Of a DNA stretch of 64,000 nucleotides, positions 37,274 through 49,574 are shown piece after piece (position 1 is the first letter of the stretch; every line of letters begins with the position of its first letter). The notes beneath the pieces are model-generated. The model did not search any database, was not told where the DNA came from, and worked only from the letters and a program-made list of their open reading frames with translations. The stretch is from Arcticibacter tournemirensis (GTDB lineage Bacteria > Bacteroidota > Bacteroidia > Sphingobacteriales > Sphingobacteriaceae): NCBI RefSeq assembly GCF_006716645.1, contig NZ_VFPL01000001.1:4836001-4900000 (forward strand), read 5' to 3'. Both the position numbers and the translations under genes were made by a program.

Positions 37274-38725
37274 ATGAGTGAATTGGATTTTTTACAACAA
37301 TATATCCCCGAAACAAACACCTGGGATGAAATGTTCAATTCAAATAATACCCTAAGGAAACCTTACGAGAAAATAATTGAGTATTTATCCAGGGAATCTT
37401 TAGACGACCTGAACAAGAAAGAGGAACTCGCCCGTAAATTATTCCTCAGCCAGGGTATTACTTTTACGGTCTATAACAGCGGTGAAGGGATAGAGAAGAT
37501 TTTCCCGTTTGATATTATTCCAAGGATTATCACTGCACAAGACTGGGCCTTAATAGAGAAAGGGATAAAGCAGCGACTCAGGGCGCTCAATATTTTTCTG
37601 AAAGACATTTACAGTAACATGTTTATCGTAAAGGATGGTGTTATCCCTATAGAAATGATCTACTCCTGCCCGCATTTTCTAAGGGAAATGCATAATGTAA
37701 AGGTGCCGCACGACATATATGTACACATCGCGGGAATAGACTTAATAAGGGACTTCGATGGATCTTTCTACGTGCTCGAAGACAACCTTCGTACTCCGTC
37801 AGGCGTGAGTTATATGCTTGAAAACAGGGAGATAACCAAACGCCTTTTCCCCGATCTGCTTCCTCAATGCAAAGTAAGGAGTGTTACCGAATACCCGGAA
37901 ATATTGTACAGGAACTTAATGGCTATTTCTCCGCGGCAAATTTCGAATCCTACTATTGTATTACTCAGCCCTGGAATTTACAACTCGGCTTATTTCGAAC
38001 ATACCACGCTTGCCCGCCTGATGGGGGTAGAACTCGTTGAAGGGCGGGATCTTCTTGTCGACAACCACAAGGTCTATATGAAGACTACCAACGGAAGGCA
38101 GCAGGTAGATGTTATTTACCGCAGGGTGGACGATGAGTACCTCGATCCGCTGGTTTTCAATCCGGAGAGCATTCTTGGAGTAGCCGGAATGATGAGCGCA
38201 TACCGCAAGGGAAATGTGGCTATTGTTAACGCTATCGGCAATGGAGTTGCAGATGATAAGGCCATTTACACCTATGTGCCGCAAATGATAAAATATTATC
38301 TGAACGAGGAGCCCTTACTTAAAAACGTTCCTACTTATCAGCTTGGCGATCCGGAGCATAAGGAGTATGTTTTCGATAATATCCATAAAATGGTGATCAA
38401 AAAAACAAACGGAAGCGGAGGATATGGGATGCTTATGGGCCATATGGCTGGCAATGAAGAAATTAAAAATTATAAAGCCGATATAGAGAAGGAACCGCGG
38501 CAATATATAGCGCAACCTACTATAAGCCTTTCGACAGCGCCATGTTTTCTGAACACGAAGCTCCGCCCGAGGCGGATAGACCTGCGGCCTTTTGCTCTTT
38601 GCGGCCCCGATGGAATAGAAATAGTCCCGGGAGGATTGACAAGGGTTGCGTTGCAGGAGGGTTCTTTAATTGTCAACAGTTCGCAAGGTGGCGGAAGTAA
38701 AGACACCTGGGTCCTTGCATCTTAA
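37274..38725 (+). CDS. Circularly permuted type 2 ATP-grasp protein
   Basis: A 483-residue protein of the circularly permuted ATP-grasp (CPA2) family, predicted to form peptide or amide bonds from carboxylate and amine using ATP. Diagnostic segments are GSFYVLEDNLRTPSGVSYMLENR (core VLEDNLRTPSGVSYML), RNLMAISPRQISNPTIVLLSPG (core SPRQISNPTIVLLSP), VDVIYRRVDDEYLDP, NAIGNGVADDKAIYTYVP and MVIKKTNGSGGYGMLMG, the latter being ATP-contacting loops. Comparative genomics (Iyer and colleagues) links this family to alpha-E and transglutaminase genes, exactly as here. The product is unknown. Confidence 0.93.
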   Translation: MSELDFLQQYIPETNTWDEMFNSNNTLRKPYEKIIEYLSRESLDDLNKKEELARKLFLSQGITFTVYNSGEGIEKIFPFDIIPRIITAQDWALIEKGIKQRLRALNIFLKDIYSNMFIVKDGVIPIEMIYSCPHFLREMHNVKVPHDIYVHIAGIDLIRDFDGSFYVLEDNLRTPSGVSYMLENREITKRLFPDLLPQCKVRSVTEYPEILYRNLMAISPRQISNPTIVLLSPGIYNSAYFEHTTLARLMGVELVEGRDLLVDNHKVYMKTTNGRQQVDVIYRRVDDEYLDPLVFNPESILGVAGMMSAYRKGNVAIVNAIGNGVADDKAIYTYVPQMIKYYLNEEPLLKNVPTYQLGDPEHKEYVFDNIHKMVIKKTNGSGGYGMLMGHMAGNEEIKNYKADIEKEPRQYIAQPTISLSTAPCFLNTKLRPRRIDLRPFALCGPDGIEIVPGGLTRVALQEGSLIVNSSQGGGSKDTWVLAS

Positions 38726-38744
38726 ATTTATTATCTAAAAACAC

Positions 38745-39680
38745 ATGTTAAGCAGGGTTGCAGCAAATTTATACTGGCTAAGCCGCTACATCGAAAGAAG
38801 TGATGGCATTTTGAGAATGCTGAAAATTAATTATGCCTCTTCTCAGGATTCATTACAGCAATTTTCCTGGGCTCCGGTGATTAAAATATACAGCGGATTG
38901 GATGAAGATACCATCAGATCAATGGAATTTAACAGCCGGGAAGTCCTTCTGTTTATGTTCTCAGGGAAAGAAAATCCAAATTCAATTTCCAATATTATTA
39001 CCCTGGCACGCGAAAATGCCAGGAGTGTGCAGGATCACATCCCCAAAGACCTTTGGCAATGTCTTAATGAATACTATCATCTCGTAAAAGATAAAAGACT
39101 CATTTATTCATTGCGCAGAGACGACCCTACTTCGGTTCTCGACGAACTTATAAAACAGGTAATGCTTTACTACGGCATTGCAGAAGTAACTATGGAACGA
39201 GGCGAAGGCAGAAGCTTTATGAACATCGGGAAATACCTTGAACGCAGCATCCAGTCTGCCGACATTCTTGATACCAAGCTTGATGTCACAAACAACGACC
39301 CCGATTTGCTTTCAGGTACCTCCTATTTAAAATATTTGCTTCTATCCCTCGGCGCCTACGATCTTTATCTTAAAACGTACAGGCAAGGCTTCGATGCCGA
39401 GAATATACTCGAACTGGTTGTCCTGAATAACGACTTCCCCCGTTCTGTACTCTATTCTGTGAATAACATCCACCGGTATTTCGAACGGCTAAAGAGCAAC
39501 AAAAATATCATCGAATTTAAAGAATTGTCGTTTCTGATCGGACGCCTGCAAAGCATGATTCAATATAGCACGGTCGATTCGATTATGCAGCAGGGGCTGC
39601 ATTCATACCTAGCTCTTATAAAAAAGGAACTTTATAGAGTTGGGAATACGTTAAATGTACATTACTTTGCATATTCTTAA
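38745..39680 (+). CDS. Alpha-E domain protein
   Basis: 311 residues, nearly all alpha-helical. The N-terminus MLSRVAANLYWLSRYIERSD is the alpha-E signature. Other conserved positions include ENARSVQDHIPKDLWQCLNE (a core VQDHIPKDLW), FMNIGKYLERS and ILELVVLNNDFPRSVLYSV. It is 19 bases after the ATP-grasp gene and 11 bases before the transglutaminase gene. Such proteins occur only with CPA2 ATP-grasp and transglutaminase partners; a catalytic or scaffold role has not been established to my knowledge. Confidence 0.93.
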   Translation: MLSRVAANLYWLSRYIERSDGILRMLKINYASSQDSLQQFSWAPVIKIYSGLDEDTIRSMEFNSREVLLFMFSGKENPNSISNIITLARENARSVQDHIPKDLWQCLNEYYHLVKDKRLIYSLRRDDPTSVLDELIKQVMLYYGIAEVTMERGEGRSFMNIGKYLERSIQSADILDTKLDVTNNDPDLLSGTSYLKYLLLSLGAYDLYLKTYRQGFDAENILELVVLNNDFPRSVLYSVNNIHRYFERLKSNKNIIEFKELSFLIGRLQSMIQYSTVDSIMQQGLHSYLALIKKELYRVGNTLNVHYFAYS

Positions 39681-39691
39681 TACACGGAACC

Positions 39692-40651
39692 ATGCCTCAG
39701 TTTAAAATTAAGCATACTACGAAATACACTTATCAGGGATCGGTCCGCGATGGCGCTAACCAAATCATCCTGTTTCCGATAAGCGACCAGTATCAGGAAG
39801 TACTGAAGCATGAGCTTAAAATAAGTGGTGATCCTGCGGTAGATGTTTATAAAGATTATTATGGCAATGAGGTTGGTAACTTCACATGCAGTAGTCCGCA
39901 TTCCGAACTAACTATAACGTCGAACATCATTGTAACGACCAGAAGTAAGCCTCTACCTGAAGATGATATTTTCCCTAACCAGCAATGGCAGGACCTGGTT
40001 AAATTGCAAAATAAGATTCCGTATATCGATTATCTCAATCAGGAATATTTCCATGGCTTAGACGAACTAAAGGAGATCGTAAAAAGAGAGCATCTTCCTG
40101 CCCGTACGCCATATGAGGCGGCTCTCAAGTATTGTCTCTATGTGTATGAGAACTTCGATTATATACCCGGGATAACCACTGCTGAAACGACTCTTGATGT
40201 AGTATGGAAATTAAAAGCAGGGGTTTGCCAGGACTTTGCGCATATTCTGCTGGTGATGCTGCGACTAGTAAAGATACCTGCGCGGTATGTGAGCGGTTAT
40301 ATCTGCCCTCATAAAAATGGCATGCGTGGCGAAGGCGCTACCCATGCCTGGGTGGAGGCCTACCTTCCCAATTATGGGTGGCTGGGATTTGATCCCACTA
40401 ATAATTGTGTTGCAAACGAAACTCACGTCCGTTTAGCGGTCGGCCGAAACTTCTCTGACTGCTCTCCTGTAAAAGGGGTCTATAAAGGACTGCCCGAACA
40501 TAAATTAGAAGTGTCGGTTTCTGTTTCTTACGAGGATGATCAGGTGATCAAAGACGAGATGCCCGAAGTTGTTATCGAAAAGGCGCACACTGATTTTCCA
40601 GTAAATAGCTTCCAGCATTATCTGGAAATGGTACAGCAGCAACAGCAATAG
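39692..40651 (+). CDS. Transglutaminase-like (papain-fold) protein
   Basis: 319 residues. A beta-sandwich N-terminal domain (about 1-90: bacterial transglutaminase-like N-terminal region) precedes the papain-like transglutaminase core, with the triad C179 (AGVCQDFAHI), H218 (ATHAWVEAY) and D234 (GFDPTNN). No signal peptide, so it is probably cytosolic. It may cleave or cross-link the amide product made by the ATP-grasp partner. It is the third gene of the trio and converges on the desaturase gene. Confidence 0.92.
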   Translation: MPQFKIKHTTKYTYQGSVRDGANQIILFPISDQYQEVLKHELKISGDPAVDVYKDYYGNEVGNFTCSSPHSELTITSNIIVTTRSKPLPEDDIFPNQQWQDLVKLQNKIPYIDYLNQEYFHGLDELKEIVKREHLPARTPYEAALKYCLYVYENFDYIPGITTAETTLDVVWKLKAGVCQDFAHILLVMLRLVKIPARYVSGYICPHKNGMRGEGATHAWVEAYLPNYGWLGFDPTNNCVANETHVRLAVGRNFSDCSPVKGVYKGLPEHKLEVSVSVSYEDDQVIKDEMPEVVIEKAHTDFPVNSFQHYLEMVQQQQQ

Positions 40652-40690
40652 GACGTCAAACTACGTCAGCTGATAAGCATGCGCTTAAAA

Positions 40691-41674
40691 TTACATGGCG
40701 TGTATCCACTTAAATTGATATTCCAGTGTTGGATTCTTCATCCTTTCAGCAATCCTGGACAAACGGTCGGGAAGCTTCATTAGATAATCGCGGGCTTTTT
40801 CGCCAGCATCGTTAAGACTGCGAAGACCTTCAATCTCCCAGTCGTTTATTAACTGTTTAAGGATGTCAACATAGTCAACAGATGTATATACCCCTAAACG
40901 CTGAGCAGCATCAGCAAAATGAGTAAAAGTCTCACCAGCTTTTTTACCAAGCTCTCTTAAGAAATGCGCTGGCATAACGATCTTCTTCCGCATCATATCT
41001 TCGAAAGCCAGGAGGACCTCATTTGGGTCAACCTTAATTATCTCAGAAATAAAATCCTTGTACGCCCTGGCGTGCCGCGCCTCATCACTTGCTATTACGC
41101 CACACATTTTCGACAGGAGAGTATCTCCATCCCTTTTTGCCAGAGAGGCCACCCTTCTGTGCGAGATATTCGTTGCAAGCTCCTGAAAGCTGGTGTAAAT
41201 AAAATTCCGGTAAGGATCCTGATCGGTGCCGATGTCAAAGCCATCAGCCAGAAGATATTGTGTAGAAACCTCAAGCTGGCGCATATTCACGCGGCCCGAG
41301 AGATAGAGATATTTATTTAGCAGGTCGCCATGACGGTTCTCTTCCGAAGTCCAGTGTCTTACCCATTTCATCCAGCCGCCTTCCTCATCTTTTGAAACAC
41401 CTTCGACCATAGTCAGCCACGATTCATACGTAGGAAGAGCCTCTTCAGTAATGGTATCTCCGATTAAAACAGCAAGAAGATCATAAGACAGGCCTTTGGC
41501 ACTCTCCCGTAACTCTTTCACTTCTTCAAAAAAGTTTCCTTTAGTTGAGTCCGGCAAAAAGTCTGAAGGCTGCCATATGGTATCAATAGACTTAAGGTAG
41601 TTATTCATATTATCCAGCATAAATTTCTCTATATGCTGCATTACTTCACGCCGTACTGCAAAACTGTTGTTCAT
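40691..41674 (-). CDS. Acyl-ACP desaturase (ferritin-like diiron)
   Basis: Soluble stearoyl-ACP desaturase-family enzyme, 327 residues, introducing a double bond in acyl-ACP for membrane lipids. The diiron ligands are in ExxH motifs: E112/H115 in SEENRHGDLL and E198/H201 in SDEARHARAY, with further Glu near DTITEEALPTYE. The N-terminal segment IEKFMLDNMNNYLKSIDTIWQPSDFLPD (core IDTIWQPSDFLP) is typical of the plant and actinobacterial type. A perfect -7 box lies just upstream, so the 5' leader is short. It is transcribed convergently with the transglutaminase gene. Confidence 0.93.
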   Translation of the reverse strand: MNNSFAVRREVMQHIEKFMLDNMNNYLKSIDTIWQPSDFLPDSTKGNFFEEVKELRESAKGLSYDLLAVLIGDTITEEALPTYESWLTMVEGVSKDEEGGWMKWVRHWTSEENRHGDLLNKYLYLSGRVNMRQLEVSTQYLLADGFDIGTDQDPYRNFIYTSFQELATNISHRRVASLAKRDGDTLLSKMCGVIASDEARHARAYKDFISEIIKVDPNEVLLAFEDMMRKKIVMPAHFLRELGKKAGETFTHFADAAQRLGVYTSVDYVDILKQLINDWEIEGLRSLNDAGEKARDYLMKLPDRLSRIAERMKNPTLEYQFKWIHAM

Positions 41675-41691
41675 TCCTGCTAATTAAAATG

Positions 41692-41699
41692 CAAAGATA
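41692..41699 (-). promoter_or_regulatory. -7 box of the desaturase gene (TATCTTTG)
   Basis: A perfect TAnnTTTG box on the minus strand, giving a predicted leader of about 11 bases before the ATG at 41674. No TTG is present at the -33 distance. Confidence 0.5.
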
Positions 41700-41881
41700 C
41701 TAATATACATGTTCAAACCTATAAAGGAAACCAGCACAGTTGAAAGAAAGTTTTGAAGTATTTAAAAATTTAAGGATCAACGCGATAAGGGCATCTATAG
41801 GCAATCAGTGTATCTGAAGTGTTACAGGGCATTGCACCTTTTATTTGCGGTAGTGGTAAAGCCAGGCTGGAATATCCGGTT

Positions 41882-41956
41882 AGTCCGAAAAACGTCGACT
41901 TCTTTATGTATCGTCTGACGAAAACTCATACTTAGTCTAAAACTTTACAGGTGGCT
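41882..41956 (+). mobile_element. Eroded right end of a second ISAon1-type element
   Basis: This stretch aligns with the last 75 bases of the complete IS (43366-43440), with about 55 of 62 core bases identical by hand count. It still reads KNVDFFMYRLTKTHT followed by a TAG stop, matching the transposase C-terminus KNVDFFMYRLMKIYA, and ends in a degenerate right inverted repeat (CTTAGTCTAAAACTTTACAG). No other part of an IS is attached to it. Confidence 0.75.
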
Positions 41957-42081
41957 CTGCTAAAATCAAAGTCTTCAGAGAACAATACAGAAGAGTAGGA
42001 AATGTTAATTTTCTCTTCTTCAGGCTCATGAAATTATGGATCAACCCGTAAAGTTGTGGACTAAGAAGTAAATAAATAACT

Positions 42082-42441
42082 TTGAAGGCAAAAAGAGCTT
42101 TGGAGAAAGAACTGTTGTCCTTGTTATTGCCTGATGGTCTGACCGAGTTGTTCGATGTAGATCGGATCGAGAAAAAAGAAGATCAGATCCATTTGTACTT
42201 ATCACAGAAGAATACACCGCCTGCAGGTCATGAAGGCAGTTTGTTATCCAAAGGCTTTTTCGATGAGATCACCGTGCGTGATTTCCCCCTGCGCGGCAAA
42301 GCCTGTTTCCTGCATTTGAAACGACGTAAATGGGTGGATAAGAGCACCGGTACAGTCATCTTCCACGATTGGAACCAGGTAGCGGAAGGCACTCGAATGA
42401 CCACCGAGCTTGCCGCTTTTTTAAAAGGATTTGATCGATAG
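42082..42441 (+). CDS. ISAon1-type transposase, N-terminal region protein
   Basis: 119 residues from a TTG start at 42082. The frame begins ALEKELLSLLLPDGLTELFDV and contains DFPLRGKACFLHLKRRKWV and STGTVIFHDWNQVAEGTRMT (core VIFHDWNQV), which I recognise as the N-terminal region protein of ISAon1 family elements, probably an inverted-repeat-binding domain. It overlaps the next frame by 11 bases; the shift is +1 (or -2), so translational coupling is more likely than -1 frameshifting. Confidence 0.8.
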   Translation: MKAKRALEKELLSLLLPDGLTELFDVDRIEKKEDQIHLYLSQKNTPPAGHEGSLLSKGFFDEITVRDFPLRGKACFLHLKRRKWVDKSTGTVIFHDWNQVAEGTRMTTELAAFLKGFDR

Positions 42442-43417
42442 ATATCCCTTGGGTATCCAAACCATTGCCAAACTTTTTGGACTGGAGGGCAAGCGACTGG
42501 AAGAACATTACGTGCGCCACCTGAGTGACTTTATGAGCTGGCAAGCACGGGAACATGCCCCTGACTGGCTCTTATTCCCTGAGAACGTTGGACCTTATCT
42601 AAGTATTGATGAGACCAGTCTGTCACAGGGAGAGCTCTATACCGTGGTGACTAACAAGCAGGCAAATGGACGTAAAGGTGCCCTGGTAGCCATTGTCAAA
42701 GGTGTCAGGAGTGATCAGATCATTCAGATACTGAAGAAGATACCCCGCCGTAAGCGCTATATGGTTGAGGAGGTAACCCTGGACCTGGCTGCCACCATGG
42801 AACGTATTGTTATCCGCAGCTTTCCCCGGGCTAAACTGGTCTCCGATCGTTTTCATGTTCAGCAACTGGCTACCGATGCCGTTCAGCAGCTGCGTATTGA
42901 ACATCGATGGCAGGCCATCGATCAGGAGAACCTGGAAATAGAACTGGCTAAAGAACTTCACAAAGAGTATGTTCCGGATTTGCTGGAGAATGGCGATACT
43001 CCAAAGCAGCTATTGGCACGGAGCCGGTACCTGTTATTCAAAGACGAAACTGCCTGGACACCCGCTCAGCGGCAACGGGCTGAAATCCTTTTTCGTATTT
43101 ACCCCGATCTGGAAAAGGCCTACAGGATGAGCCGTAACCTCTCTCATATCTTCTCATCTACCAAAGAGAAGGAGCTGGGGTATACCCGCCTGGCCCAATG
43201 GTACGATCAGGTGGAAAAGGCTGGCATCAAAGCCTTCTCATCGCTTAGAAGAACTATCCAAAATCATTACATTACTATCCTTAATTACTTTGACAACCGA
43301 AGCACAAATGCTTCTGCTGAGTCCTTCAACGCCAAAATCAAAGCACTTAGAAGTCAATTCAGGGGAGTGAAAAACGTCGACTTTTTTATGTATCGTCTGA
43401 TGAAAATTTATGCTTAG
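42431..43417 (+). CDS. ISAon1-type transposase (ISL3 DDE)
   Basis: 328 residues from TTG at 42431. The DDE triad fits D in YLSIDETSLS, D in LVSDRFHVQQLAT and E in NASAESFNAKIKALRSQFRG (core SAESFNAKIKA), all typical of the DDE_Tnp_ISL3 domain. The last codons KIYA and the stop lie in the right inverted repeat. The frame is closed by TAA at 42422, so any fusion with the first frame would have to shift within about 16 bases. The gene is intact, so the IS may still be active. Confidence 0.88.
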   Translation: MIDRYPLGIQTIAKLFGLEGKRLEEHYVRHLSDFMSWQAREHAPDWLLFPENVGPYLSIDETSLSQGELYTVVTNKQANGRKGALVAIVKGVRSDQIIQILKKIPRRKRYMVEEVTLDLAATMERIVIRSFPRAKLVSDRFHVQQLATDAVQQLRIEHRWQAIDQENLEIELAKELHKEYVPDLLENGDTPKQLLARSRYLLFKDETAWTPAQRQRAEILFRIYPDLEKAYRMSRNLSHIFSSTKEKELGYTRLAQWYDQVEKAGIKAFSSLRRTIQNHYITILNYFDNRSTNASAESFNAKIKALRSQFRGVKNVDFFMYRLMKIYA

Positions 43418-43475
43418 TCCACAACTTTACGGGTTGATCCCTTTTGACTCAGATCCATAGCTAAATTCAGGCTAT

Positions 43476-43509
43476 AAAAAAAGCCCGTCAGAGTGAACTA
43501 ACGGGCTTT
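43476..43509 (-). terminator. Rho-independent terminator of the rRNA operon
   Basis: On the minus strand a 12-bp stem (AAAGCCCGTTAG against CTGACGGGCTTT, one G-U pair) with a 6-base loop is followed by seven T. It lies just downstream of the 5S gene. Confidence 0.92.
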
Positions 43510-43516
43510 AGAAAGG

Positions 43517-43625
<109 letters not shown>

Positions 43626-43735
43626 AAGATCTTTCAGGGTGAAAGCCAAAAGCGCAAAGCTTAAAGCATTCCCTTTATCTCTTTAACAGTAGCTTTCACC
43701 TTTCGGCTCTCAGCTTGCTGCCTTAATTTAACATA
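43626..43735. repeat. Quasi-repeats (GTGAAAGC family) in the 23S-5S spacer
   Basis: Words such as GGGTGAAAGCCAAAAGCGCA lie on one side and AGCTTTCACCTTTCGGCTCT on the other. GGTGAAAGC (43638-43646) and GCTTTCACC (43692-43700) are inverted copies, so the spacer can fold as a hairpin. Confidence 0.65.
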
Positions 43736-43774
43736 ATCAGAAGAAGTAGTTGAAGATTCGTCCAACAGAATATT

Positions 43775-46655
<2,881 letters not shown>

Positions 46656-46686
46656 TTGCTGCTTTTGCTCAGCAAACAATGCTTTT

Positions 46687-46768
46687 TTTGAGTTCTAAGT
46701 CTAAAGTTCAACGTTTAAAGCTTCGTGTATCGCTACCTTCTGCTTTTAACTTTCTACTTTTAACTTAA
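46687..46768. repeat. Quasi-repeats (AGTTAAAAGTAGAAAG family) in the 23S-tRNA spacer
   Basis: On the transcribed strand AAGTTAAAAGTAGAAAGTTA-type units are followed by an inverted set (GCTTTAAACGTTGAACTTTA). About 19 of 25 positions pair, so an imperfect long hairpin is possible. These words match the array after ilvN. Confidence 0.7.
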
Positions 46769-46810
46769 GAGACTCTTTCTGTTGTTTTCTCTTCAATTAC
46801 TTCTTCCAAT

Positions 46811-46822
46811 ATGTCAAAGAAC
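46811..46822 (-). promoter_or_regulatory. boxA-like antitermination motif in the 16S-23S spacer
   Basis: On the minus strand the spacer reads GTTCTTTGACAT followed by ATTGG, the conserved motif found ahead of 23S in many Bacteroidota, similar to boxA sequences bound by NusB/NusE. It lies between tRNA-Ala and 23S. Confidence 0.55.
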
Positions 46823-46831
46823 GTTGTTAAA

Positions 46832-46864
46832 CAGTATCAAGTAGCTAGTATCAGGTATCAAGAC
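46832..46864. repeat. Quasi-repeats (GTATCAAG family) in the 23S-tRNA spacer
   Basis: CAGTATCAAGTAGC, TAGTATCAGG and TATCAAGAC words in a row, the same family as in the atpD-atpC and ilvA gaps, here inside the rrn spacer near the boxA-like motif. Confidence 0.7.
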
Positions 46865-46905
46865 ATCGTCTTCTCTCTTTTACTGCCCTCTTTCTGCTTA
46901 CCGGT

Positions 46906-46978
46906 GGAGAATAACGGATTCGAACCGTTGACCCCCTGCGTGCAAGGCAGGTGCTCTAGCCAGCTGAGCTAATCCCCC
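46906..46978 (-). tRNA. tRNA-Ala (anticodon TGC)
   Basis: 73 bases on the minus strand, acceptor GGGGGAT pairing with ATTCTCC, T8-A9-G10, anticodon loop CTTGCAC with TGC, T-arm GGTTCGAATCC, discriminator A. The acceptor contains the G3-U70 pair that specifies alanine. CCA is not encoded. It sits in the 16S-23S spacer as usual. Confidence 0.95.
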
Positions 46979-46982
46979 GTGT

Positions 46983-47062
46983 TGAGTTTTTCGTTTAACG
47001 TTCCGAGTTTAAAGTTACCGTATTGCTACGCTTCACTTTCAACCTTCAACTTTAAACTCCTC
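46983..47062. repeat. Inverted quasi-repeats between tRNA-Ala and tRNA-Ile
   Basis: The whole inter-tRNA gap is made of family words. GAGTTTAAAGTT (47005-47016) and AACTTTAAACTC (47048-47059) are a perfect 12-bp inverted repeat with a 31-base loop, giving a stable hairpin between the tRNAs. Confidence 0.8.
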
Positions 47063-47067
47063 GCCTG

Positions 47068-47142
47068 TAGTCCCGAGCAGATTTGAACTGCTGACCCCTA
47101 CATTATCAGTGTAGTGCTCTAACCAAACTGAGCTACGGGACT
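47068..47142 (-). tRNA. tRNA-Ile (anticodon GAT)
   Basis: 75 bases on the minus strand, acceptor AGTCCCG pairing with CGGGACT, T8-A9-G10, anticodon loop CTGATAA with GAT, T-arm AGTTCAAATCT, discriminator A. CCA is not encoded. It follows 16S, giving the order 16S-Ile-Ala-23S. Confidence 0.95.
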
Positions 47143-47247
47143 GTTTTTCCAATCACGCCAGCTCTTCTGGCTATTGCCACTGTTCTGGCTTTCCTCTTGC
47201 GGGTGTTTCTTCTTGTGTTTCTTTTGAAATGTCTTTCTCTTTTTTCG

Positions 47248-47302
47248 TCTTCTGCTTTCAGTTTCCAGCTTTTAACTTTCTACTTTCCACTTTTAACTCT
47301 AA
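47248..47302. repeat. Quasi-repeats (GTTAAAAG family) between 16S and tRNA-Ile
   Basis: On the transcribed strand units of GTTAAAAGTGGAAAGTAGAA and AGTTAAAAGCTGGAAACTG type. All share one orientation, like the array after ilvN. Confidence 0.7.
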
Positions 47303-47340
47303 AAGAATATCTGTAGCATAACAGGCTCTTTCCAGCCTCT

Positions 47341-48866
<1,526 letters not shown>

Positions 48867-49153
48867 TGAAGTTTTTGTTCTCTGACCCTATTTAAGTATT
48901 ATTCAAATAGAATCGTTTGTATTAATGCTATTTGCTGAATTGACTTGGGATTTCGTTAACTTCTTGTTGTTTTGTTAACAGATATTCCTACCTGTTACGC
49001 TACATGACATTTCTTTTTTAAGAACTTTTGCGCCTCCCCCTCACGGCTTGGCTATCTTCAAAGCTTTGCAGCTTTTGATCTCTTTTTTATTGGCTTCCAG
49101 CGTCGCGCCTTCGGCTTCCTTTTTCCCTTTTCGGTTGTCCCGTTTTGGGACTG

Positions 49154-49184
49154 CAAAGGTGAGAATCTTTTTTCTTTTCTGCAA
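49154..49184 (-). promoter_or_regulatory. rRNA promoter, proximal (TTG-N20-CACCTTTG)
   Basis: On the minus strand TTGCAG begins the -33 element, the spacer is 20 bases and the -7 box is CACCTTTG, followed by CAGTCCCAAAACGGGA. The initially transcribed sequence is almost identical to that of the distal promoter 158 bases upstream. Confidence 0.75.
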
Positions 49185-49311
49185 GAACTTTTTTTACTTT
49201 TTTTTCTCGCCCCTTTCTTCACTTCCGTTCCCCCTTTTCAGGCCTCCCGGTACCCTTCTCTCATCCTTTTTGCCTCAACAGCCTTGCGCCGTATCTCCCG
49301 TTTTGGGATTG

Positions 49312-49342
49312 CAAAGATGCACACTTTTTTGGCCCCCTGCAA
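49312..49342 (-). promoter_or_regulatory. rRNA promoter, distal (TTG-N20-CATCTTTG)
   Basis: Same architecture as the proximal copy: TTGCAG, 20 bases, CATCTTTG, then CAATCCCAAAACGGGA. Both promoters drive the 16S operon. Confidence 0.75.
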
Positions 49343-49545
49343 ATCTTTTTTCCCTTTTTTTCAAACCTTTTCCCGATTGAGGGGTTGTCTCTCTCCCACC
49401 CTGCTCATCTTCAGGCGTCTAACGGGCCTGCTGAACCCTCTGTTTTTTTGTTTTATTCCAGCCTTTGCCGTACCATGGCCGTACCTGAAGGCACTCTGCG
49501 CCCTCTTTTTACCGGCACGGCATCGGAAAACGGGTGACCCAGGGT

Positions 49546-49574
49546 GTCCCCGGATCGGGCCCCGATCCGGGGAC
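49546..49574. repeat. 29-base near-perfect GC-rich palindrome
   Basis: GTCCCCGGATCGGG, one C, then CCCGATCCGGGGAC. Arms of 14 bases are perfect complements with one central base. It lies about 200 bases upstream of the distal rRNA promoter. There is no T run, so it is not a terminator. Confidence 0.85.

Larger units (their letters stand above)
42038..43440 (+). mobile_element. Complete ISL3-family insertion sequence (ISAon1 type)
   Basis: A 1403-base element bounded by perfect 28-bp inverted repeats: 42038-42065 (beginning GGATCAACCCG, ending GGACTAAG) and 43413-43440 as its complement. It carries two transposase frames, and the second stop codon lies inside the right repeat. The 8 bases outside each end (GAAATTAT and CTTTTGAC) differ, so no target duplication is seen. 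It inserted beside the 5S terminator, near an older IS remnant. Confidence 0.9.

Noticed and set aside
42415-42441. -1 programmed frameshift joining the transposase frames
   Set aside because: The second frame is +1 relative to the first, and a stop (TAA at 42422) closes it just upstream of the overlap.
42030-43448. 8-base target duplication of the IS
   Set aside because: The flanks GAAATTAT and CTTTTGAC do not match.
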